In this document: positions 6,904 to 12,206 of the stretch, piece after piece
How the letters are laid out: each line of letters starts with the position of its first letter
How positions within the stretch are numbered: the stretch's first letter is position 1
Assembly (NCBI GenBank): GCA_027024625.1
Contig: JALVRY010000313.1
Span: 1-12,206, forward strand
DNA from: Thiotrichaceae bacterium
GTDB lineage: Bacteria > Pseudomonadota > Gammaproteobacteria > Thiotrichales > Thiotrichaceae
Reading direction: 5' to 3'
Length of the DNA: 12,206 nt
Made by a program: the position numbers and the translations under genes
Notes under the pieces: generated by a model
The model's database searches: none
What the model saw: only the letters and a program-made list of their open reading frames with translations
What the model was told of the DNA's origin: nothing

Positions 6904-8670
6904 ATGACATCAGCTATGAACATAATAATTTGGTTATATGGCATCTTAACTAAAAGTATCAGCAATGTCATAAAGGCTATTAAAGCGAGTGGAAATGTGT
7001 CAGAAGGTATATTTGCTATTCTGAAAATATTTATGGGGATAGCTTTGTTTGGTGTTGTGTTGATGATTATTTATCAGGCGATTAGAGATCATGAGAAAAT
7101 TTCGGTTAAACCCTTTTCTGTGTCAGAAGCTATGCAACAAAAGCATAAGGCGGCAGGTAGTATTGTTGCAAATCTTATTAAGCAGGATTTAGCAAAAGAA
7201 CGAAGCAAGGTTGATGGAATACTCACTACTGATGCAGAAGGGACAGCGTTTGACAGTGGGGCAAGTAGTAACTTTAAAATATCCAATGATACTAATTTCT
7301 TCAATGGGGTTAATATCAAGCTACCGGGAACGGCGGTTACCATTAATGATATCGTTGATTTTATCTCTGTATTATTCGGCCGGCAGACTATTACAGGTTC
7401 AATATACGAAGATAGTGGCAACCTTTATTTACAAGTAGAAATTAATGGCAAAATATTAACAGCCCATGAGCCTCTGCCTGATGAGGGTGGTGCATCTTTG
7501 AATATAAAAACAATTGAAAGTATGTCTAAAAAAGCAAGTAAAAGTATCTTGCAACTTACCTCAGAAAAATATCAGCTGTATTACTACTGCCTGTCTGGTA
7601 AAAAAGAAGAGTTTTCTCCTCGCTTTGAAAATAAAGAATATTCGGAACTATCTGAATATTGTAAACGCTATATAGAACATGATGGGACAAGTGATATACA
7701 AGCATTAGAAAGTGATATAGAGCAACAGAAGAAAACACTGCAAACTGCTTCCGGAATGAAGCGGTTTGTTATTAATTTATTATCAAGTAAATTATCAGAT
7801 GCTTCTGAGAAATTAATAAAAGCGGTGAGCTTATCACCTAATACGAAAAAACAAAGCCCCAGCCTAGCAGAGCAAGTTCAACAGATAATGCAGCATGAAA
7901 TTACACAAAAAAATATGGGAGGTGGATTTTCAATAAAACAAAATAAACCGGTTTCTATAAATCAAATGAAAATTGATGAGCGTTTGAGGCATTCTGAACT
8001 GATAAAGTTAAGAAAAGACTGTCTTACACAAAAGGAGTTTGATGCTAGCGTGTCTAATCAACATGAAGGTGAAGCAAGTGATGAATACAATAAGGGTAAT
8101 TACAAGCAAGCAACAGACTTATATAAACAAGCGATCAATGCTAATTGTGATAATCCATATGCTTGGGCAAATTTAGGTATTTTGTTATCAGATTTGGACA
8201 ATAAGGAAAATTTTAATGCAATAGAGGGCGTTGTTGCATTGCAAAGAGCAACAGAGATAAAAGAAAGTGCAGGTTGGATGTGGCATAGCCTCTGCGTTGC
8301 ACAAATGTATGTGGAAGATAAAGACTTAGAACGATCTTTGGAGCTAAATGCTTGTCAGAAGGCGCGTCAAGTAGAACCGGGCAAACAACTAATTTATGAT
8401 AAATTATTTTACACCGCTATTGCGGATAAATATAAGCAGCTTGGGAAATACGAAAAAGCATTTAATAACTATGACAAAGTCCTTAGCATTGACCCTAAGC
8501 GAACCTGTCGTTTTAAAAGTGTAATCGATAAAATGCAGAGTATTCGTGAAAAAATTGGTGTTGATAAAACCAAAGAAGCTATCTGCAATAGATTAAAAGA
8601 GAGTTATCCAGTTGAAGAATCAGCTCAGATATGTGAGGAGGCATTGATTGCCTATGAAGAGCAGTGTTAG
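6904..8670 (+). CDS. Membrane-anchored TPR protein of unknown function (588 aa)
   Basis: One clear membrane segment (about residues 36-58, ILKIFMGIALFGVVLMIIY) follows a short, partly hydrophobic N-terminal stretch. A charged coiled-coil-like segment follows (about 264-308), then tetratricopeptide repeats: about 384-418 (YNKGNYKQATDLYKQAI...NPYAW) and about 500-533 (YKQLGKYEKAFNNYDKVL...P), with a less regular one between. Residues about 70-190 contain FGRQTITGSIYEDSGNLYLQVEI. This faintly resembles the end of TolB/FlgO-like N-terminal domains found in TPR-bearing sensors (pattern GS...DG.L.L...), but the match is weak. AGGAGAG at 6888-6894 supports the ATG at 6904. TPRs bind proteins; the partner is unknown. 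The next gene begins 38 bases downstream with no terminator between, so the two are probably co-transcribed. Confidence 0.8.
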   Translation: MTSAMNIIIWLYGILTKSISNVIKAIKASGNVSEGIFAILKIFMGIALFGVVLMIIYQAIRDHEKISVKPFSVSEAMQQKHKAAGSIVANLIKQDLAKERSKVDGILTTDAEGTAFDSGASSNFKISNDTNFFNGVNIKLPGTAVTINDIVDFISVLFGRQTITGSIYEDSGNLYLQVEINGKILTAHEPLPDEGGASLNIKTIESMSKKASKSILQLTSEKYQLYYYCLSGKKEEFSPRFENKEYSELSEYCKRYIEHDGTSDIQALESDIEQQKKTLQTASGMKRFVINLLSSKLSDASEKLIKAVSLSPNTKKQSPSLAEQVQQIMQHEITQKNMGGGFSIKQNKPVSINQMKIDERLRHSELIKLRKDCLTQKEFDASVSNQHEGEASDEYNKGNYKQATDLYKQAINANCDNPYAWANLGILLSDLDNKENFNAIEGVVALQRATEIKESAGWMWHSLCVAQMYVEDKDLERSLELNACQKARQVEPGKQLIYDKLFYTAIADKYKQLGKYEKAFNNYDKVLSIDPKRTCRFKSVIDKMQSIREKIGVDKTKEAICNRLKESYPVEESAQICEEALIAYEEQC

Positions 8671-8708
8671 CTACTAAGTAGGAGTGCATAATTAAAAAAG
8701 GGAAAAGT

Positions 8709-9131
8709 ATGAATAAGTGGGTGTTAATAATTAGTTTGTGTACCATGTTAGGTGCTAATAGCTTTGCAGATGATAATCAGCCAAAATGTAATCCGAGTGG
8801 AACACAATTAGAGATGAAATTTTGTGCAAGAGATGATTACAAAAAAGCGGATAAAAAGCTGAATGATGTCTGGCAACAGCTAATGAAAAAAGGAAAGGGA
8901 AATAAAAGCTACATTAAAAAAATTCGTAACGCTCAACGACAGTGGCTTAAGTTCCGTGATGCAGAAGTTGATGCAATGTTTGCTTGTGATGAAGGTGATA
9001 ATATGCGGGTATGTTGGGGGTCAATATATCCTATGCTATACCATGGTGCTTTAACGCATTTAACAGAACTTCGTATCAAGCAGTTACAAGATTATCTAGA
9101 CCACGGTCGAAATGTTTCGGTGGGAAATTAA
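8709..9131 (+). CDS. Periplasmic LprI-like protein (DUF1311)
   Basis: A 140-residue exported protein. The signal peptide is residues 1-20, cleaved after SFA; the cysteine at 11 is not in a good lipobox, so it is probably a soluble periplasmic protein. The mature part matches the LprI N-terminal (DUF1311) pattern: CNPSGTQLEMKFCARDDYKKADKKLNDVW, then AQRQWLKFRDAEVDA, and C-terminal YPMLYHGALTHLTELRIKQLQ. Cysteines 27, 39, 93 and 102 probably form two disulfides. The family includes the mycobacterial lysozyme inhibitor LprI, but most proteobacterial members have no proven role, so lysozyme inhibition is only a possibility. AAGGGA at 8698-8703 gives a ribosome site five bases from the ATG. It is the second gene of a probable two-gene unit with the TPR protein. 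Confidence 0.85.
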   Translation: MNKWVLIISLCTMLGANSFADDNQPKCNPSGTQLEMKFCARDDYKKADKKLNDVWQQLMKKGKGNKSYIKKIRNAQRQWLKFRDAEVDAMFACDEGDNMRVCWGSIYPMLYHGALTHLTELRIKQLQDYLDHGRNVSVGN

Positions 9132-9199
9132 CTGTTTTGAATCAGGGAGAGTCTTGTTGTTTGAGCATATTGTTTGATCGTTGTGAGGCTTTTTCTTTT

Positions 9200-9224
9200 C
9201 TTGACTGAAGTAGTCAAGTATAGT
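9200..9224 (+). promoter_or_regulatory. Inverted repeat and -10-like box upstream of the glycine riboswitch
   Basis: CTTGACT (9200-9206) and AGTCAAG (9212-9218) form a perfect 7-base inverted repeat with a 5-base spacer, followed directly by TATAGT (9219-9224). TTGACT looks like a -35 but is only 12 bases from TATAGT, too short for a standard promoter. TATAGT may be the -10 with a poor -35, and the inverted repeat an operator. It lies about 20 bases before the first aptamer, the right place for the gcv promoter. Confidence 0.4.
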
Positions 9225-9244
9225 GTCACGCTTTCAGTAAATCT

Positions 9245-9325
9245 CCTTGCAGGAGAGAGTTAGTTAATTGCTAACCACCGAAGGCGAAACCCGCTCGGAA
9301 ACGCTCAGGTACATGGACTGCAAGG
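9245..9325 (+). ncRNA. Glycine riboswitch, aptamer 1
   Basis: P1 is an exact 8-pair stem, CCTTGCAG (9245-9252) with CTGCAAGG (9318-9325). Inside are GAGAG, a P3a hairpin GTTAG/CTAAC (9259-9263 with 9271-9275), the conserved CACCGAAGG (9276-9284), CTCAGG (9304-9309) and GGACTG, all in glycine-aptamer order. It binds glycine in the leader RNA of gcvT. It lies 184 bases from aptamer 2 because of the element at 9333-9499. Confidence 0.9.
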
Positions 9326-9332
9326 TGGCTTG

Positions 9333-9499
9333 TTAAGGAAACTCTGATTAAGTCGAGTTGAATTTCCTGAGAGGAAAAATTTGTTCATTTTTTGATAGAA
9401 AATCGAGTAATAGTTATTCTATTGGGAGATTTTATAGCGAAAAATGGGCAGATTTTAACCTCAGGAAAACGACTCATGACTTGATCAGAGTTTCCTTAA
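9333..9499. mobile_element. MITE-like 167-bp palindromic element inside the riboswitch linker
   Basis: The sequence reads as an imperfect palindrome along its whole length: arms 9333-9413 and 9419-9499 (81 bases each) around TTATT. The outer 22 bases pair completely apart from one G-U; the inner part has scattered mismatches and a few one-base shifts, ending in AATAG/CTATT at the centre. Both ends are TTAA, compatible with a 4-base target duplication. TTAA fits the YTAR target of IS5-group elements and the inner end GGAAACTCTG fits their GGAA-type ends, so an IS5-related MITE is a guess. It encodes no transposase. Removing it with one TTAA joins TGGCTTG, TTAA and AGCAACTGA into a 20-base linker of normal size, which argues strongly for insertion. 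The short open frame at 9358-9546 crosses the element boundary and is not a gene. Confidence 0.75.
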
Positions 9500-9508
9500 A
9501 GCAACTGA

Positions 9509-9593
9509 CTCTGGAGAGCAGTGCAATTGCACTCACCGAAGGATAGAACTTAGTGGTCTACCATTAAGGAATCTCTCAGGTTTCAGGACAGAG
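9509..9593 (+). ncRNA. Glycine riboswitch, aptamer 2
   Basis: P1 is CTCTG (9509-9513) with CAGAG (9589-9593). It contains GGAGAG, a perfect P3a hairpin AGTGC/GCACT (9520-9524 with 9529-9533), CACCGAAGG (9534-9542), CTCTCAGG (9573-9580) and GGACAGAG (9586-9593), the canonical glycine-aptamer core. The terminator stem starts two bases after its P1, so this aptamer is the one next to the expression platform. Glycine riboswitches before gcvT usually turn expression on when glycine is plentiful. Confidence 0.93.
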
Positions 9594-9594
9594 G

Positions 9595-9629
9595 GGCGGC
9601 ATAGGGATAAAACCCTTTGCCGCCTTTTT
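9595..9629 (+). terminator. Intrinsic terminator in the gcv leader (riboswitch expression platform)
   Basis: GGCGGCA (9595-9601) pairs with TGCCGCC (9618-9624). The stem continues after one T-T mismatch with AGGG/CCCT (9603-9606 with 9613-9616), around an ATAAAA loop, and TTTTT follows (9625-9629). The stem is strong and GC-rich in an AT-rich region. It lies just after aptamer 2 and 65 bases before gcvT, so it is the likely switch point. No obvious antiterminator strand was found, so how glycine opens it is not visible. Confidence 0.85.
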
Positions 9630-9640
9630 GCGTTTTGTGC

Positions 9641-9678
9641 ATCTCAAGTATGTGGTGTGGAGAACGGACACCTGAGAT
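9641..9678 (+). promoter_or_regulatory. Second leader hairpin just upstream of the gcvT ribosome site
   Basis: ATCTCA (9641-9646) pairs with TGAGAT (9673-9678) and GGTGT (9654-9658) with ACACC (9668-9672), leaving a 7-base bulge on the 5' side. GGAGG (9682-9686) follows three bases later and the ATG is at 9694. It does not cover the ribosome site as drawn, and no T-run follows, so it is not a terminator. It might expose or protect the translation start. Confidence 0.45.
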
Positions 9679-9693
9679 TTTGGAGGATATTCA

Positions 9694-10776
9694 ATGACAA
9701 AACGTACAGCATTATACGAGAAGCACCTAGAGTCAGATGCAAAAATAGTGGATTTTGCAGGCTGGGAAATGCCGATACATTACGGTTCACAATTAAAAGA
9801 GCATAATCAAGTGAGAGAAGATGCAGGTATGTTTGATGTATCGCATATGGTGATTCTTGATCTTAAAGGTGATGATTCCAAAGCCTTTCTACAAAAACTA
9901 TTGGCCAATGATGTCGATAAATTAAAAACACAAGGTAAAGCACTTTATAGTTGCATGTTGAATGAAGATGGCAAGGTGATTGATGATCTTATCGTCTATT
10001 ACTTGGCGGATGATTTCTACCGTATCGTTGTCAATGCAGGAACGCGTGAAAAAGATATAGCATGGATGCAAAAACAGCTTGCTGATTTTTCAGCAACACT
10101 GACCGAGCGTGATGACTTGTCGATGATTGCAGTACAAGGCCCTAATGCTCGTGAAAAAGTTTGTGCGGTATTAAATGATGACCAAGCAGAACAAGCGAAA
10201 GCATTGCCGATTTTTACAGGTGCAGATGTTGGTGATTATTTTATTGCAAGAACAGGCTATACGGGTGAGGATGGCTTTGAGATTATGGTACATAATGATG
10301 CAGTTGCGTCATTATGGGATGCATTGTTAGAGACTGGAGTAAAGCCCATTGGCTTAGGTGCAAGAGATACACTGCGATTAGAAGCAGGAATGAATCTCTA
10401 TGGTACAGATATGGATGAAACACTCTCTCCTTTAGTTTCAGGTTTGAATTGGACAATCGCATGGCAGCCAGAAGAGCGTGACTTTATCGGCCGTGCTGCA
10501 CTGGAATCAGAAAAAGCGGCAGGTGTTAAGCAGAAGTTTGTTGGGCTTGTACTTGAAGGGCGCGGCGTATTGCGTAGTCATCAAAAGGTTATTACAGATA
10601 ACGGAGAAGGTGAAATAACCAGTGGTACATTTTCACCTTCGTTAAATCTTGCTATTGCAATGGCTCGTGTGCCTGCTGATATTGGTAGAATGTGTGAAGT
10701 TGAAATTCGTAATAAGCGTTTACCTGCTAAAGTGGTAAAACCCCAGTTTGTGAGAAATGGCAAATCTTGCCTATAA
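9694..10776 (+). CDS. gcvT: Aminomethyltransferase, T protein of the glycine cleavage system
   Basis: The T protein transfers the methylene carbon from the aminomethyl group on lipoyl-GcvH to tetrahydrofolate, giving 5,10-methylene-THF and ammonia. The 360 residues compare with 364 in E. coli and match along the whole length: [34 protein letters not shown] (Asp97/98, the region of the catalytic Asp), [41 protein letters not shown] and the C-terminal ITSGTFSP segment. No frameshift or missing motif is seen. GGAGG seven bases before the ATG sets the start. It is the first gene after the glycine riboswitch and terminator, so it should respond to glycine. gcvH follows after 46 bases with no terminator. 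Confidence 0.97.
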   Translation: MTKRTALYEKHLESDAKIVDFAGWEMPIHYGSQLKEHNQVREDAGMFDVSHMVILDLKGDDSKAFLQKLLANDVDKLKTQGKALYSCMLNEDGKVIDDLIVYYLADDFYRIVVNAGTREKDIAWMQKQLADFSATLTERDDLSMIAVQGPNAREKVCAVLNDDQAEQAKALPIFTGADVGDYFIARTGYTGEDGFEIMVHNDAVASLWDALLETGVKPIGLGARDTLRLEAGMNLYGTDMDETLSPLVSGLNWTIAWQPEERDFIGRAALESEKAAGVKQKFVGLVLEGRGVLRSHQKVITDNGEGEITSGTFSPSLNLAIAMARVPADIGRMCEVEIRNKRLPAKVVKPQFVRNGKSCL

Positions 10777-10822
10777 TAATCCCCGTGGTAAATAAAGACC
10801 GTTAAGTTAAGAGAGCAAAAAA

Positions 10823-11209
10823 ATGAGTAATATCCCAGAAGATTTAAAATATACAAAAACCCACGAATGGGTACGTGATAATGGTGATGGCACAATTACC
10901 GTTGGCATTACAGACCATGCACAGGAATTATTGGGTGATTTGGTTTATGTAGAATTACCAGAATTGGATGCAATTTATGGTGCAGAAGACTCTTGTATGG
11001 TTATTGAGTCTGTAAAGGCGGCATCCGATGGCTATTGTCCTGTTGCAGGTACAGTGATTGAAGTTAATAATGATCTTGACGATGCTCCTGAGCTAATCAA
11101 CTCAGATGCATACGGTGATGGTTGGATCTTTATGTTGAAGGTAGATTCTGCTGATGACATAGCGGCATTGCTTGATGCAGAAGCTTATGCGGATGAATGT
11201 GAAGATTAG
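10823..11209 (+). CDS. gcvH: Lipoyl carrier, H protein of the glycine cleavage system
   Basis: GcvH carries the aminomethyl intermediate on a lipoyl lysine between the P, T and L proteins in the cytoplasm. The 128 residues match the usual length. The N-terminal [37 protein letters not shown] and the lipoylation site ESVKAASD (Lys65) are all present and align without gaps to E. coli GcvH in this part. A weak purine-rich ribosome site (AGAGAG) precedes the ATG. It is co-transcribed with gcvT, and a strong terminator follows 22 bases after its stop, so the riboswitch-driven transcript may end here. Confidence 0.97.
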   Translation: MSNIPEDLKYTKTHEWVRDNGDGTITVGITDHAQELLGDLVYVELPELDAIYGAEDSCMVIESVKAASDGYCPVAGTVIEVNNDLDDAPELINSDAYGDGWIFMLKVDSADDIAALLDAEAYADECED

Positions 11210-11231
11210 TACGACATAAGAAATTGTTAGT

Positions 11232-11264
11232 AAAGCCAAGGTAGCCTGCTCCTTGGCTTTTTTT
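11232..11264 (+). terminator. Strong intrinsic terminator between gcvH and gcvP
   Basis: AAAGCCAAGG (11232-11241) pairs perfectly with CCTTGGCTTT (11251-11260) around a 9-base loop, and the T-run covers 11258-11264. It is a textbook Rho-independent terminator. Its position implies that most transcripts from the gcvT promoter stop before gcvP. The A residues before the stem could let it work weakly on the other strand too. Confidence 0.92.
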
Positions 11265-11301
11265 ATTAGAAAAAACTATTTTTATTATTGGTATACCCCG
11301 A

Positions 11302-12206
11302 ATGACTAGCCTATATGCCCTAGAACAACATGATGATTTTATTGATCGTCACATTGGTCCGAGTGATGCAGACATCACAAGTATGTTAGAAACAATGAAC
11401 ATACAATCATTGGATGCTTTGATCGATGATACTGTACCCGCCAGTATTCGACAGAAAAATGATTTACAAATAGGTGAAAGTTGTACTGAAACAGAGACTT
11501 TGTCATATCTAAAAGCCTTGGCTAAGCAAAATAAGGTGAATAAATCTTATATTGGAATGGGCTACTACGATACCATCGTGCCTCCTGTAATACTGCGTAA
11601 TGTATTAGAAAATCCAGGTTGGTACACGGCTTATACACCGTACCAGCCAGAAATATCACAAGGTCGTTTAGAGGCTTTGCTTAATTATCAGCAGATGATT
11701 ATTGATCTAACGGGCATGGACATCGCTAATGCTTCTTTATTGGATGAAGCAACAGCAGCGGCTGAAGCAATGGCACTGTGTAAGCGTTCTAACCGTAAAG
11801 TAAAGTCCAATAAGTTTTTTGTCGCAGAGGGCGTTCATCCTCAGACATTAGATGTGCTTCAAACACGTGCTTATTACTATGGTTTTGAGTTAATAGTGGG
11901 TAACCCCGTCACAGACTTGGCTGAGCATGATGTGTTTGGTGTATTACTGCAGTACCCAAGTTCGACGGGAGAAGTTGTTGATATAGCTCCCATCATTGAA
12001 CAAGCTCATGGAATGAATGCCTTAGTTTGTGTCGCGGCAGATTTAATGTCACTGGTCATGCTAAAAGCACCGGGTGAAATGGAAGCGGATGTGGTGCTTG
12101 GTTCATCGCAGCGTTTTGGTATACCAATGGGCTATGGTGGGCCACACGCGGCATTTTTTGCTACGCGTGATAAATTTAAACGCACAATGCCAGGGCGTAT
12201 TATCGG
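11302..12206 (+). CDS. gcvP: Glycine dehydrogenase (decarboxylating), P protein, N-terminal part (3' partial)
   Basis: The P protein is the PLP enzyme that decarboxylates glycine and passes the aminomethyl group to lipoyl-GcvH. The frame runs open to the window end with 301 complete codons and no stop. The match to E. coli GcvP is close: [91 protein letters not shown] and [20 protein letters not shown]. The PLP lysine lies in the C-terminal half, outside the window. The layout is that of the single-chain type, not the split GcvPA/GcvPB type, judged by the N-terminal sequence. The ATG at 11302 aligns with the family start, but no good ribosome site precedes it (GGTATACCCCGA). With the terminator upstream, separate control is likely. 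Confidence 0.96.
   Translation, partial: MTSLYALEQHDDFIDRHIGPSDADITSMLETMNIQSLDALIDDTVPASIRQKNDLQIGESCTETETLSYLKALAKQNKVNKSYIGMGYYDTIVPPVILRNVLENPGWYTAYTPYQPEISQGRLEALLNYQQMIIDLTGMDIANASLLDEATAAAEAMALCKRSNRKVKSNKFFVAEGVHPQTLDVLQTRAYYYGFELIVGNPVTDLAEHDVFGVLLQYPSSTGEVVDIAPIIEQAHGMNALVCVAADLMSLVMLKAPGEMEADVVLGSSQRFGIPMGYGGPHAAFFATRDKFKRTMPGRII

Noticed and set aside
9011..9208. Plus-strand frame overlapping the end of the LprI-like gene
   Set aside because: It overlaps conserved DUF1311 codons in another frame and no ribosome site precedes it.
9333..9499. The palindromic element as a Rho-independent terminator
   Set aside because: No T-run follows the stem and the arms are far longer than a terminator; the real terminator is at 9595-9629.
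9358..9546. A 62-codon open frame on the plus strand between the LprI-like gene and gcvT
   Set aside because: It runs from within the palindromic element into riboswitch aptamer 2, has no ribosome site, and its product is composition noise.
10581..10895. A minus-strand open frame across the gcvT-gcvH junction
   Set aside because: It is antisense to two well-conserved genes and has no recognisable product or ribosome site.

Overview
The window fits an AT-rich gammaproteobacterial chromosome. GcvT, GcvH and GcvP all track the Escherichia coli proteins closely, there is a tandem glycine riboswitch, and a periplasmic LprI/DUF1311 protein is present. Genus cannot be set from sequence alone; nothing here looks like phage or plasmid DNA.

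Layout. (1) 1-6405 (+): the 3' part of a giant secreted-type carbohydrate-active protein, open at the left window edge. It carries a TIM-barrel glycosidase-like domain, a beta-galactosidase trimerisation (GATase-like) domain, a GH8-like alpha/alpha toroid, three cadherin/Ig-like modules and four CBM9/DOMON-like sugar-binding modules. Two of the CBM9-like modules are almost identical. (2) 6446-6742 (-): a small hypothetical gene converging on it, with a shared hairpin between the two stops. (3) 6743-6903: a divergent promoter region. (4) 6904-9131 (+): a two-gene unit, a membrane-anchored TPR protein followed by a periplasmic LprI-like protein. (5) 9132-9693: a 560-base regulatory region for the glycine cleavage genes. 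(6) 9694-12206 (+): gcvT, gcvH and the start of gcvP.

The most unusual structure is in region 5. The two glycine aptamers are separated by a 167-base element that is an almost complete palindrome (two 81-base arms around a 5-base centre) bounded by TTAA at both ends. Taking it out with one TTAA leaves a linker of about 20 bases, the length expected for a tandem glycine riboswitch. This is best read as a MITE-like insertion into the linker. Because it can fold on itself, the RNA may loop it out and keep the two aptamers adjacent.

How the genes work together: GcvT, GcvH and GcvP are the T, H and P proteins of the glycine cleavage system. The riboswitch plus a strong intrinsic terminator (9595-9629) would tie their transcription to glycine. 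A second strong terminator between gcvH and gcvP suggests that gcvP is expressed at a different level or from its own promoter. The polysaccharide enzyme and the TPR/LprI pair are not obviously connected to glycine metabolism.
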